DNA from: Streptomyces spiralis
Lineage (GTDB): Bacteria; Actinomycetota; Actinomycetes; Streptomycetales; Streptomycetaceae
Direction of reading: 5' to 3'
Assembly: GCF_014654675.1 (NCBI RefSeq)
Contig: NZ_BNBC01000007.1
Location: forward strand, 78,177-142,176
DNA: 64,000 nt
This document shows, piece after piece, positions 48,815-58,194 of this stretch. Below the pieces are notes generated by a model. The model saw nothing but the letters and a program-made list of their open reading frames with translations. It searched no databases and had not been told where the DNA came from. A program made the translations under genes and the position numbers. The stretch's first letter is position 1. The number at the start of each line of letters is the position of its first letter.

Positions 48815-49357
48815 CTACTTGGAGGTCCTGATCTCCACGAGCATGAACTCGCGGCCCTGTTCGTCGGCGCTCTCCCCGACCGCGGTCCAGGCGTTCTTGT
48901 CGACGTCGTAGGACTGCTGCTCGGTGCCGGTGGTCATGTCCACCTGCGTCGAGTAGTCGTTGCCCTTGATCCCGTAGACAGAGGGGATTTCCAGGGTGAG
49001 CCAGCCGGAGTGGCCGGTGACCTGGAAGCAGATCTTGTCCTTGCTGCGCGCCCAGACCTCGAGCTGTCCCGTGCCGGTCACGCAGTCGGCGAGGGTGATG
49101 TGGCCGTCGCCGCGCTTGAGGAGGATGTTCTTCTCCGCCAGGATCTTGTCCGCCTGCGGGTAGTTGAAGTCCTCCACGGCGTAGCCGGGGGCCTCACCCG
49201 CGACGGGCGCGGCCGCCCGGGCTCCGGAGTCACCGGGGGTGGAGGAGCCGCCCGGGAGGGCCAGCCAGGTCAGCGCGCCGGCCACTGCTGCTGCCAGCAC
49301 AGTGCCGACGAATCTCTTGTTTCTCGGCCTTGCCGCGATTGCGCTACGCGCCTTCAT
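48815..49357 (-). CDS. Secreted or membrane-anchored hypothetical protein
   Basis: The 180-residue product has a basic N-terminus and one hydrophobic helix (about 16-34, FVGTVLAAAVAGALTWLALP) serving as signal or anchor. A beta-rich domain with two Cys (CVTG, ICFQVTGHSG) follows. No family name is known to me. It is 84 nt upstream of, and on the same strand as, the FG-GAP protein gene, so the two may be cotranscribed. AGGA precedes the start at 49357. A GAACGCGTTC palindrome at 49391-49400 lies in its promoter zone. Confidence 0.78.
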   Translation of the reverse strand: MKARSAIAARPRNKRFVGTVLAAAVAGALTWLALPGGSSTPGDSGARAAAPVAGEAPGYAVEDFNYPQADKILAEKNILLKRGDGHITLADCVTGTGQLEVWARSKDKICFQVTGHSGWLTLEIPSVYGIKGNDYSTQVDMTTGTEQQSYDVDKNAWTAVGESADEQGREFMLVEIRTSK

Positions 49358-50638
49358 TGAAATCCTATGGTCGATTCTGATGGAACGTCAGAACGCGTTC
49401 ACTACGGGTGTCGGGCTGCGACGGGCCGGGTGGCAGAAATCGGCGCGAAATGAGCACCCTCAGAAATGCGCATGGCCATGAAACCGCCCCCCGGGAAATG
49501 AGCCATCGGCGGGAGAGACCCCTTCTGGGGATCGCAGTGCGAAACTCGCCCGCAGCCTCGTTCATCCAAGCTGGAATTGTTGATCTCTGTCCACCGGACA
49601 AGAGTGGTAAAAGGGGTACTTGGTAAGAGTCTCGTGTGGTGTGCGTCACAGAACGGAAAGGTTGTGGTCACCTGTGTGAAGGTTTTTGTCACCTTGTTGT
49701 GTGGTCGATCATCGTTTTTCCTGCCGGCCGCGCGTAGCACTTCACCCGGCGGCCGATATGGCGGAGCAGTTGTCCCGTACCGGGGTCACCGGGCCGCTCG
49801 GGCGGCGGTGCAGCAAAGGGAGCGAAGGTGCGGGAAGCCCTTCTTCGCGCGGGCGCCGGCGACATGCAACTGCGTTGAAGGCAACGGAGGTTGGCCGTCC
49901 CGCGTGCTGGTCGCGTCGCCACTCGAAAGCCGTGCGCGGGCAGACGGAGCCAATGGAGACAATCCCGGGTTCGCCGTATGCGGAGTAAGGGCGAGAAGGG
50001 TCGGCGGAGGCTTCTCGACACCATTCCATTCGTGCCGCACGGAATGGCTGCGGAGGAATTGAGGCACCCTGCCGCCGGCGCATGACTTGATCATTCTGGC
50101 TCTCGGTTCACTCACATGTCCAGCGAGATAAATGGGGCAACTGCGCCAAAAAACAGACAAAAAAGCCGCAGGAAACTGAAAGATCTGCAGGTCATGCCGG
50201 GCATTGTGAAGAAACGGTGGAGATTGAGGACACGAGAACATCGGGTTGTACTGGTTCCGGTAAAGATCGAGGCAAGGAAAAGGCTTCTGCGCTTGACGGA
50301 CTCTTTAGTCGTTCTCGGATGTCGCAATACAGGGACAACTGTGTCAGACCGGGAGGACATACCTGCCGTTTTGTTGTTCTCCTTTACTTGCACCGAAAAA
50401 CTGTGTGAGGATCCCTTTTCGGTTGGCGGGCAAGAGAAGTGATGGGGGAAATGCCGCCGTGTGCCGATATGGAGCGGCCTGCACACAAGCAGCCGACTGC
50501 CGCAGAGCCATGCGCCCAGGGCGCCCGCCGCGGTTGCCGCCTCGCTCCACCGGCCTCAACGAGATCTCCGTCCATCGGTGTCGCGTGCCGCCAGCCATTT
50601 CGCCCTGTCAGTCAGCATCTTGAGGACGACACACACAC
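49358..50638. other. 1.28-kb AT-richer intergenic region
   Basis: No gene is supported. Base composition drops clearly: the 60 nt from 50101 have 29 G/C (48 percent), far below neighbouring genes. The left part holds the minus-strand promoter of 48815-49357, including a GAACGCGTTC palindrome. The right part leads into the ALF-repeat gene. Short frames here lack codon bias and ribosome sites. Such AT-rich tracts next to acquired genes are typical targets of the Lsr2 silencer in actinobacteria (inference). Confidence 0.6.
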
Positions 50639-53600
50639 ATGCAGACAACTTTCTGGAGCAGACGGCGCCTCCTGACTGTGGCGGCCGCCACCACGGCAGC
50701 CGCGGCGCTGCCACTGACCAAGACACCCCGGGCCTTCGCCGACACGAGTGAGACCCCCGTCATCCCCTCGCTCCCCGACACCCCGCGGGCCAAGGCCGTC
50801 GCCGCGTGGCAGGGCGGTGGCACGGCGACCAAGGCCGCCGCGGCCGCCGCGCTCGCCGGCACCGACGCGGACGTCGATGCGTTCCTCACCACGGCGTTGC
50901 CGGCCGCCATCGCGGAGGACAACCGCGCCGCCGTTCTGAAGACGCTCTCTCTGGCCGGCAAGGGCACGATCGCCGAGATCTCCCGTGTCCTGGAGGCGGG
51001 GGACGACGAGATCTCGGCCTTCCTCGCCGGCGGGTACAAGACGGCGCAGACGGAGGACATGCGCGTCCTCGCCCTCACGCTGAGGTCGATGGGCGGCAGG
51101 GGAGTGCAGTCCGCCGCGGACACCGCCATCAACGACGGTTCCGGCGACGCGCTGTTGAAGTTCATCACCGACACCCAGTTCTCCGCGCGTCTGGAGGACG
51201 AGACCGTCGAGGTCTTCAAGATCCTCAACGGTGCCGGGCCCGAGCTCACCACGTACGCGCAGCGCGCCCTGGACGACGGCGGCCCCGACGCCATCCGCTG
51301 GTTCCTGGAGATCGGGCAGAACATCGCCCGGGCCCGGGACGACGAGGCCGCCACCATCGAGCAGCTGGTCGCCGTCACCCAACGGCAGTCCAAGCGCGCC
51401 CAGTTGTCGACGGAGAAGGCGAAGGAGGAGTCGGACAAGGCGAAGACCGCCGCCGCCGAGGCCAAGAAGGCCGCGCTGGAGGCCGCCGACGAGGCGCAGG
51501 CCGCCAGGGACGACGTCGCCAAGTCCGCTGCCGCCGCCCGCAAGGCCGCGAGCGCCGCCAAGGGTGCGGCCAACGCCGCGTCCATCGCCATCTCCGCCTC
51601 GTACGCCGCCCAGACCGCGGCCCGCAAGGCAGCCTGGGCCGCACACGCCGCGACGTCCGCCGCCGCCACGGCCGCGCACGCCGCCTCCGCCGCGTACCAG
51701 GCCGCCATGGCCGCCTCCCAGGACGCCTCCAAGACGGCCGCCGCGAAGGACGCCGCGGTCGCCGCCCGCAACGCCGCGGCCAAGGCGCGTACCGCCGCAA
51801 AGGCCGCCGACGCCGCCAAGATCGCCTCCGACCAGTCGGTCGCGGCCGGCAACTCGGCTGCCGACGCCGCCCGCGACTCCGCCGCCGCCGCGAACGCCGC
51901 GGCCACCGCGGCCACCGCCGCCGGCGCCGCCAACTCCGAGGCCGCCGCCGCGCGCGCCGCCGCCGCCGAGGCCGACGCCCAGGCCGCGCGCGCGACCAGG
52001 GCCGCCTCCGCCGCGCAGTCCCTGGCCAACACCGCGTCGACCGCCGCCGGGGCCGCCCGCGACGCGGCCAACTCCGCGGCCGACCACGCGGACAAGGCGG
52101 CTGCCGCGGCCGACGAGGCGGTCAAGTACGCCGGCCAGGCCCTCGACTTCGCCAACAAGTCCACCGAGTACGCCAACGACGCCCAGGCGGCGGCCGACGC
52201 CGCGGTCAAGGCCGTCCTGGACGCGCAGGACGTGGAGCAGAAGGCGCGCGACGCGGAGCAGGCCAAGCTCGACGAGTACACCGAGCAGGGCAAGGCCGAC
52301 GCCGCCGCGTTCGCCGCGCTCGAGCAGCAGGACAACGAAGCGGCCCGCAACCAGCTGACCCAGCAGCAGGCCACGGACTCGGCCACGCTGGACCTGATCG
52401 CGGCGGCCGAGAAGGCGTACCGGGACGGCGACCACGCGACCGCAGTCGGCCACGGCCGCAACGCCTGCCTCGCCCTGCTGTCGTCGCACGGCACCTGGAC
52501 CCGCGAGGCCGCGGCGTTCGCGCTCGCCGCCGGTGACGAGTCGATCCTGACCTGGATCGACACCGACCGGACCATCGCGCAGAAGCAGGACGACCGCGAG
52601 ACCGTCCTGTTCCTGAGCATGGTCTCCACAGCCAATGTGGCGAGCGCGGCACAGGCGGCCCTGGAGTCCACGGACGAGGCCGCGCCCACCGCCTTCCTCA
52701 CCGCCGGCGCGATCGACGCGGCCAAGGAGGACCAGACCGAGGCGATCTTCAGGATCCTCGGCAACAACCCCGGCAGCGCCGTGAAGCAGGCGGCGACCGA
52801 CGCCCTCAACGACGGCTCGGCCAAGGCGCTGCACGACTTCTTCACCGTCAAGTACGCGCCGGCGCAGGCCGAGGACGACAACGTGGCGGTCTTCTCGGCC
52901 ATCGACTCCGCGGGCCCGTACACCAAGATGATGGCGACGATCGCGCTCGAGGGCCCGAGCTGGATGCGCCGCAACTTCGTCACCACCGTCTACCAGCGGA
53001 CGCTGCAGCTCGACGCCGACTCCGCCGCCCACATCGCGGCGATGCAGGCCCTGCTGGCGCACGCCGCCAAGCTGGCGCAGGACGCGACGACGAACGCGGC
53101 CTACGCGCAGAAGGTCGCGGCGGAGGCGCGCAAGGCGTCGGACGAGGCGCAGAAGTGGGCCACCGCCGCCACGGACTCCGCCCGGAAGGCGCAGACGTAC
53201 AAGGACCAGGCGGACGCCCACGCAGACGCCGCGGAGAAGTCCGCGGCCGACGCCCAGGCCTCCGCCGACAAGGCGAAGAGCGCGGCGCTGGCCGCCCGGG
53301 GCGCCGCGCGGCGCGCCAACTACTCGGCGAACCAGGCGACCGCCGCCGCGGCCGCGGCGACCATCTCCGCCAACAACGCGCAGGCGTCGGCCAATTCGGC
53401 CGCCGCCTCCGCGCTCCAGGCGGGCAAGGACGCCGCGGAGGCGGCCAAGGCCGCGTCCGAGGCGAAGCAGATCGTCGCCACGAAGCGCAGGCAGGAGCAG
53501 ATCGCGGCGGCCAAGGCGGCCGCGGAGGCGGCCGCGAAGGCCAAGCAGAACGGCGTCGACCCGGCGGACAACGCCGACAACGACGGGGCGAAGGAACCGT

Positions 53601-54058
53601 ACAAGTTCCTCGGCGGCACGGCCGACGACTGGAAGGGTGCCGCCGACACGCTCGGCACCATCTCCACGTACACCGGCTACGCCGCAGCCCTCTCGCTGCT
53701 GGTGCCGCCGCCGGCCGGCGAGGCCCTCTACGGGTTCTTCGGCGGGGTCTCCCTGATCACCGGTGTGGCCAGCACGATCATCTACGGGTTCGCCGAGGGA
53801 CCGTTCTCCGCGGACTGCCTGGGCTCGGCGTTCGGTGTGGCCGTCGGTGTCTTCACCACCGGCCTTCCGTGGGGCAAGTTCGGCGGAGTGATCGGCGACG
53901 CCCTCGGCCCGCTCGAGCACGGCGCGCTGTCCGTCGGCGCCCAGATCCAGCGCGTCGGCACGGCGGCCCTGTCGCCGGCCACCGGGGCCGTCATCTCCGC
54001 AGGAAAGGCCGTGGGAGACGCCGTCAGCGACACCTGGCATGATCTGACTCCGTGGTAA
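50639..54058 (+). CDS. Tat-exported ALF-repeat coiled-coil protein, candidate polymorphic toxin
   Basis: The 1,139-residue protein starts with a twin-arginine signal (SRRRLLTVAAATT, cleavage near AFA at 34). Two blocks of ALF-type helical repeats (about 50-245 and 595-790; e.g. LEAGDDEISAFLAGG, LNDGSAKALHDFF) alternate with two Ala-rich coiled coils (about 250-560 and 800-965). From about 986 comes a Gly/Ala-rich hydrophobic domain of 150 residues (GVSLITGVASTIIYGF, GSAFGVAVGVFTTG) with possible membrane-inserting helices. No known nuclease or protease motif is seen. It overlaps the next gene by 7 nt. Toxin function is inferred. Confidence 0.85.
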   Translation: MQTTFWSRRRLLTVAAATTAAAALPLTKTPRAFADTSETPVIPSLPDTPRAKAVAAWQGGGTATKAAAAAALAGTDADVDAFLTTALPAAIAEDNRAAVLKTLSLAGKGTIAEISRVLEAGDDEISAFLAGGYKTAQTEDMRVLALTLRSMGGRGVQSAADTAINDGSGDALLKFITDTQFSARLEDETVEVFKILNGAGPELTTYAQRALDDGGPDAIRWFLEIGQNIARARDDEAATIEQLVAVTQRQSKRAQLSTEKAKEESDKAKTAAAEAKKAALEAADEAQAARDDVAKSAAAARKAASAAKGAANAASIAISASYAAQTAARKAAWAAHAATSAAATAAHAASAAYQAAMAASQDASKTAAAKDAAVAARNAAAKARTAAKAADAAKIASDQSVAAGNSAADAARDSAAAANAAATAATAAGAANSEAAAARAAAAEADAQAARATRAASAAQSLANTASTAAGAARDAANSAADHADKAAAAADEAVKYAGQALDFANKSTEYANDAQAAADAAVKAVLDAQDVEQKARDAEQAKLDEYTEQGKADAAAFAALEQQDNEAARNQLTQQQATDSATLDLIAAAEKAYRDGDHATAVGHGRNACLALLSSHGTWTREAAAFALAAGDESILTWIDTDRTIAQKQDDRETVLFLSMVSTANVASAAQAALESTDEAAPTAFLTAGAIDAAKEDQTEAIFRILGNNPGSAVKQAATDALNDGSAKALHDFFTVKYAPAQAEDDNVAVFSAIDSAGPYTKMMATIALEGPSWMRRNFVTTVYQRTLQLDADSAAHIAAMQALLAHAAKLAQDATTNAAYAQKVAAEARKASDEAQKWATAATDSARKAQTYKDQADAHADAAEKSAADAQASADKAKSAALAARGAARRANYSANQATAAAAAATISANNAQASANSAAASALQAGKDAAEAAKAASEAKQIVATKRRQEQIAAAKAAAEAAAKAKQNGVDPADNADNDGAKEPYKFLGGTADDWKGAADTLGTISTYTGYAAALSLLVPPPAGEALYGFFGGVSLITGVASTIIYGFAEGPFSADCLGSAFGVAVGVFTTGLPWGKFGGVIGDALGPLEHGALSVGAQIQRVGTAALSPATGAVISAGKAVGDAVSDTWHDLTPW

Positions 54059-54444
54059 AGAGTCATGTCGCCACGGACGGCTGGGTCGTCATCTCCTGTG
54101 CCGCCACCCTCGTCTATGTGGTGGCGATGCGCTGGTGCATGCCGACCCCCCAGGCGAAACTGCGCATATCCGTCGCGCCGTTCGTCGGCCTGGTCTTCCT
54201 GGTGCCCACGGCCATGGCGAGGGGCTACTCCCTCTCCCACACGCTGTACTTGTACAGCTGCGTCCTGCTGACGTTCGTCATCATGCTGGCGCCGGTGCGG
54301 AAGAGGGTGATGGCCGACATCGTCGAGCAGCAGCAGAAGCCCTGGGAGAAGGTTCCGTTCAATACGGTGAGCCTGTACTGGGTGACCTTCTCGGCCACCG
54401 GCTGCATCATCGCGATGATCTACCTGTGGCCGGTCCTCGAATAG
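54052..54444 (+). CDS. Four-helix membrane protein, candidate immunity protein
   Basis: The 130-residue product has four hydrophobic segments (about 10-28, 38-58, 62-84, 105-128) and no other domain. Its GTG start lies within the last codons of the ALF-repeat gene (7-nt overlap, +1 frame), so translation should be coupled and the products made together. Size, topology and position resemble immunity proteins against membrane-acting toxins. No family is recognised. A terminator follows after 17 nt, closing a two-gene operon. Confidence 0.8.
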   Translation: MVKSHVATDGWVVISCAATLVYVVAMRWCMPTPQAKLRISVAPFVGLVFLVPTAMARGYSLSHTLYLYSCVLLTFVIMLAPVRKRVMADIVEQQQKPWEKVPFNTVSLYWVTFSATGCIIAMIYLWPVLE

Positions 54445-54461
54445 CGTGACTCACAGCGCGA

Positions 54462-54502
54462 GAAGGCGGCGCACGCCCGTGATCCGGGTGTGCGCCGCCT
54501 TC
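54462..54502 (+). terminator. Terminator of the ALF-repeat operon
   Basis: A 13-bp perfect stem, GAAGGCGGCGCAC (54462-54474) with GTGCGCCGCCTTC (54490-54502), continued by an imperfect inner helix. Confidence 0.88.
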
Positions 54503-54557
54503 GGCGTTCGCGCACTGGTGCGTCCAGATGCAAGGCGGAGGAGGGCGTCGACGCGAT

Positions 54558-54655
54558 GGGGGTGCCCCCGCGCGAGTTCGTTCGAGCGTGGGGGAGTCGG
54601 CAACCGACGACAACGCCGCTGGGGGTCCCCCCACGCCCTCAAGGCAGTGGGGGAG
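54558..54655. repeat. Two palindromic G/C repeat units
   Basis: Both units (54558-54598 and 54621-54655) have the layout GGGGGT-(G/C)-CCCCC, about 20 nt, then GTGGGGGAG. Similar palindromes are scattered between genes in many Streptomyces genomes. Confidence 0.6.
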
Positions 54656-54746
54656 GGCGTGTCGGCCCCCGCGTCTGTGTCTTGATCCGCCGGACAGGCC
54701 CTGGTCCGCGTACTGGACGAGGACGCGGTGACCGACCCGCTTCGCG

Positions 54747-54761
54747 TAGATTCGGCACGTG
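54747..54761 (+). promoter_or_regulatory. Leaderless promoter of proB
   Basis: -10 TAGATT (54747-54752) ends 6 nt before GTG 54759; no ribosome site. Confidence 0.65.
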
Positions 54762-55934
54762 GAGACGCGTGTGGAGCCGGACGGGCGTGAGGAGACCGGC
54801 AACAAGGTGGTAGGGGCAAGGCAGGCCGTGCGTGAGGCCCGAAGGATCGTCGTCAAGGTGGGTTCCTCGTCGTTGACCACCGCGTCGGGCGGCCTGGACG
54901 CCGACCGGGTGGACGCGCTCGTCGACGTCCTGGCCAAGAGCCGTGGTGCGCAGGAGAAGGAGATCGTCCTGGTCTCCTCCGGCGCGATCGCCGCCGGGCT
55001 CGCCCCGCTCGGTCTGCGCCGCCGCCCCAAGGACCTGGCCCGCCAGCAGGCCGCGGCCAGCGTCGGCCAGGGTCTGCTGGTGGCCCGCTACACCGCCTCC
55101 TTCGCCCGCTACGGCATCCGTGTCGGCCAGGTCCTGCTGACCGGCGACGACACCAGTCGCCGCGCGCATCACCGCAACGCCTCCCGCACCCTCGACAAGC
55201 TGCTCGCGATGGGTGCCCTCCCGGTCGTCAACGAGAACGACACCGTCGCCACCGACGAGATCCGCTTCGGCGACAACGACCGCCTCGCCGCGCTCGTCGC
55301 CCACCTGGTCCGCGCCGATCTGCTGGTGCTCCTCTCCGACGTGGACGGCGTGTACGACGGCGACCCGAGCAGGCCCGGCACCTCCCGGATAGCCGAGGTG
55401 CGCGGGCCGGCCGACCTCGAGGGCATCGAGATCGGCAGCGCCGGAAAGGCCGGGGTCGGCACCGGCGGCATGGTCACCAAGGTCGAGGCGGCCCGGATCG
55501 CGGCCGCCGCCGGCATCCCCGTGGTGCTCACCAGCGCGGTCCACGCGGCCGACGCCCTGACCGGCGGGGACACCGGCACCTACTTCCACCCCACGGGCAA
55601 GCGCTTCGCCGACCGGCTGCTGTGGCTCCAGCACGCCTCCACCCCGCAGGGCTCGCTCACCCTCGACGACGGAGCGGTCCGCGCGATCGTCCAGGGCCGC
55701 AAGTCACTGCTGCCGGCCGGCATCGCGGCCGTCGAGGGCGAGTTCACCGCCGGCGACCCCGTCGAGCTGCGCGACGGCCGGGGACACCCGGTGGCCCGCG
55801 GGCTCGTCAACTTCGACGCCAAGGAGATCCCCCGGCTGATCGGCCGCTCCACCCGGGAACTCGCCCGCGAGCTCGGACCGGCGTACGAACGCGAGGTCGT
55901 ACACAGGGACGATCTGGTGCTCCTGGAGCCGTAA
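54759..55934 (+). CDS. proB: Glutamate 5-kinase
   Basis: First enzyme of proline synthesis: phosphorylates the gamma-carboxyl of glutamate. It has 391 residues: an amino-acid kinase domain (IVVKVGSSSLTT, LVSSGAIAAG, NENDTVATDE) and a C-terminal PUA domain (AVEGEFTAGDPVELRD). GTG 54759 is chosen from the promoter position; the first about 25 residues are a species-variable leader. proA lies 0.9 kb downstream, separated by the gene at 56069. Confidence 0.96.
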   Translation: METRVEPDGREETGNKVVGARQAVREARRIVVKVGSSSLTTASGGLDADRVDALVDVLAKSRGAQEKEIVLVSSGAIAAGLAPLGLRRRPKDLARQQAAASVGQGLLVARYTASFARYGIRVGQVLLTGDDTSRRAHHRNASRTLDKLLAMGALPVVNENDTVATDEIRFGDNDRLAALVAHLVRADLLVLLSDVDGVYDGDPSRPGTSRIAEVRGPADLEGIEIGSAGKAGVGTGGMVTKVEAARIAAAAGIPVVLTSAVHAADALTGGDTGTYFHPTGKRFADRLLWLQHASTPQGSLTLDDGAVRAIVQGRKSLLPAGIAAVEGEFTAGDPVELRDGRGHPVARGLVNFDAKEIPRLIGRSTRELARELGPAYEREVVHRDDLVLLEP

Positions 55935-56068
55935 TGGGCCGAAACGTCCGGCTGCCCGTGGCCTGAAGGTGGGGGACGTTCCGCAAAACCGCCCCACGGA
56001 GCCGCGCGGCCTGCTGCACTTTGTCTCAGGGACACCAACCGCACGAGCACTGGGTAAAGGAGGCCGTC

Positions 56069-56713
56069 GTGAGACGAGTGCGCCCTGGGGCGGCGGCGTC
56101 CCGCGGTGGTACCGGTGGGTCCCCGCCCCGTGCGACGGGCGAGAAGCGCGCCCTGACGAGCGTGGCGGCCGACGACCGCTTCGAGAAGGAACGTATGGAG
56201 CCTGCGGGGCTCGACGGTCCTGAGGGGCTTGAGGGCCTCAAGGGGCTCGACGGTCATGAGGGGCTCGGCGGCCATGAGGTGCCCGAGGGGCGAGCGGGGC
56301 GCGGCGCGGGTCCGGGCGGGCCGGCGCACCGGCCGGGCGAGCGACACGACGGTGGCGGCGATCCCGCCGGCCTTCCCCGGCTGTGGCACATCACCCTGCG
56401 GGTCTCGGGCGCCCGGGCGCCGCTCCAGGAGGTGCGGCGCGGCCTGGAGCAGCTCGCGCACGACCATCCCTTCCTGCTGACCAGCCGTTACGCGGACGAC
56501 CACGCGGAGATCCGCTACTGGGAGGAGGCCCGCGACCTGCACGACGCCGCGGCCGTCGCGCTGCGGCTGTGGGGCGAGCACCGGCAGAGCGCGAAACTGC
56601 CGCCCTGGGAGATCGTCGGTCTGGAGGTCATCGACCGCGACACCTACCACCAGCGCCTCGCCGAGGGCTACGGGCCGCCCCCGGCGACCCCGGTGGGGGT
56701 GCACCCCTTCTGA
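56069..56713 (+). CDS. Hypothetical protein between proB and proA
   Basis: Residues about 110-214 form the conserved-looking part ([40 protein letters not shown]), predicted soluble alpha/beta. The first 100 residues are low-complexity, including [16 protein letters not shown], which comes from short DNA repeats. Start GTG 56069 has a strong AAAGGAGG 5 nt upstream; ATG 56195 also has GAAGGAA and would give 172 residues without most of the leader. The function is unknown; its location suggests a link to proline synthesis. Confidence 0.75.
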   Translation: MRRVRPGAAASRGGTGGSPPRATGEKRALTSVAADDRFEKERMEPAGLDGPEGLEGLKGLDGHEGLGGHEVPEGRAGRGAGPGGPAHRPGERHDGGGDPAGLPRLWHITLRVSGARAPLQEVRRGLEQLAHDHPFLLTSRYADDHAEIRYWEEARDLHDAAAVALRLWGEHRQSAKLPPWEIVGLEVIDRDTYHQRLAEGYGPPPATPVGVHPF

Positions 56714-56792
56714 CACGGGCCTGCCCACGGTGCCAGGTCGAGGACCTGTCTCGGGTACCGGGACAAATCCCGCCTCCGCCCGCGGGCCGCAC

Positions 56793-56807
56793 TACCCTGC
56801 CCTCATG
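56793..56807 (+). promoter_or_regulatory. Leaderless promoter of proA
   Basis: -10 TACCCT (56793-56798) ends 6 nt before ATG 56805; no ribosome site. Confidence 0.7.
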
Positions 56808-58091
56808 ACCACGCTCTCGCCGTACGACTCGATGTCCCCGGTCGCCCAGGCCGCCTACCGGGCCAAGGCCGCCGCCGCCGACCTCGCGCCGCTTCCGCGC
56901 GCGGAGAAGGACGACGCGCTGCTCGCCATCGCGGACGCCCTGGAGGTCCGTACCAGCGAGATCGTCGAGGCCAACGCCAAGGACATCGCCAAGGCCCGCG
57001 CGGCCGGCACCAGCGAGGCCATCGTCGACCGGCTCACGCTGACCCCGGAGCGGGTGCGCGCCATCGCCGCCGACGTGCGCGACGTGGTGGCGCTGCCCGA
57101 CCCGGTCGGCGAGGTCGTCCGCGGCTCCACCCTGCCCAACGGCCTGGACCTGCGCCAGGTCCGCGTCCCGCTCGGCGTGGTCGGCATCATCTACGAGGCA
57201 CGCCCCAACGTCACCGTGGACGCCGCCGCCCTGTGCCTGAAGTCCGGCAACGCGGTCCTGCTGCGCGGCTCGGCCTCCGCCTACGAGTCGAACTCGGCCC
57301 TGGTCCGGGTGATCCGGGACGCGGTCGGCGGGGCCGGACTGCCCGCCGACGCCGTCCAGCTCGTGCCCGGCGAGAGCCGTGAGAGCGTGCGCGAGCTGAT
57401 GCGCGCCCGCGGCCTGGTCGACGTGCTGATCCCGCGCGGCGGTGCCTCCCTGATCCGGACGGTCGTGAACGAGTCGACCGTCCCGGTGATCGAGACCGGC
57501 ACCGGCAACTGCCACGTCTACGTCGACGCGCACGCCGACCTCGACATGGCCGTCGACATCCTGATCAACTCCAAGGCGCAGCGGCCCAGCGTCTGCAACG
57601 CCGCCGAGACCCTCCTCGTCCACCAGGACATCGCCGCCGAGTTCCTGCCGCGCGCCCTGGACGCGCTCGCCGAGGCCGGGGTCACCGTGCACGCCGACGA
57701 GCGGGTGATGGCCTACGCCAAGGACTCCCGGGCCACGGTCGTCGAGGCCACTCCCGACGACTGGGACACCGAGTACCTGTCGTACGACATCGCCGCCGCC
57801 GTCGTCGACTCGCTGGACAAGGCGGTGTCGCACATCCGGCTGTGGTCCTCCGGGCACACCGAGGCGATCGTCACCACCTCGCAGCAGGCGGCCCGCCGGT
57901 TCACCCAGCTGGTCGACTCCACCACCGTCGCCGTGAACGCCTCCACCCGCTTCACCGACGGCGGACAGTTCGGCTTCGGCGCGGAGATCGGCATCTCCAC
58001 GCAGAAGCTGCACGCCCGCGGCCCGATGGGGCTCCCCGAGCTGACCAGCACGAAGTACATCGTCACGGGCGACGGCCACATCCGCCGCTGA
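56805..58091 (+). CDS. proA: Gamma-glutamyl phosphate reductase
   Basis: Second step of proline synthesis: NADPH-dependent reduction of glutamyl phosphate to the semialdehyde. It has 428 residues, aldehyde-dehydrogenase fold, catalytic Cys264 in [10 protein letters not shown]. Start ATG 56805 is fixed by the leaderless promoter; the frame is open back to 56730. Confidence 0.97.
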   Translation: MTTLSPYDSMSPVAQAAYRAKAAAADLAPLPRAEKDDALLAIADALEVRTSEIVEANAKDIAKARAAGTSEAIVDRLTLTPERVRAIAADVRDVVALPDPVGEVVRGSTLPNGLDLRQVRVPLGVVGIIYEARPNVTVDAAALCLKSGNAVLLRGSASAYESNSALVRVIRDAVGGAGLPADAVQLVPGESRESVRELMRARGLVDVLIPRGGASLIRTVVNESTVPVIETGTGNCHVYVDAHADLDMAVDILINSKAQRPSVCNAAETLLVHQDIAAEFLPRALDALAEAGVTVHADERVMAYAKDSRATVVEATPDDWDTEYLSYDIAAAVVDSLDKAVSHIRLWSSGHTEAIVTTSQQAARRFTQLVDSTTVAVNASTRFTDGGQFGFGAEIGISTQKLHARGPMGLPELTSTKYIVTGDGHIRR

Positions 58092-58179
58092 GCACAGGGC
58101 CCGGCGGCTGCCCGGTGGAACGGCGTCTCAGCAGGCGGATGAATTTCCATACCGTCTGCCCAAATTGACCCCCCAGGTC

Positions 58180-58194
58180 TACTCTGGATCCGTG
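58180..58194 (+). promoter_or_regulatory. Leaderless promoter of the gene at 58192
   Basis: -10 TACTCT (58180-58185) ends 6 nt before GTG 58192; no ribosome site. Confidence 0.65.

Larger units (their letters stand above)
54445..54758. other. Intergenic region before proB
   Basis: This 314-nt gap holds a terminator (54462-54502), two palindromic G/C repeat elements (54558-54598 and 54621-54655) and the proB promoter (TAGATT at 54747). No gene is seen. Confidence 0.65.

Noticed and set aside
49391..49400. LexA/SOS box in GAACGCGTTC
   Set aside because: The actinobacterial SOS box has a 4-nt spacer between GAAC and GTTC; here it is 2.
50116..50442. 108-codon frame in the AT-richer gap
   Set aside because: No ribosome site, no codon bias, overlapped by other frames; no resemblance to a known protein.
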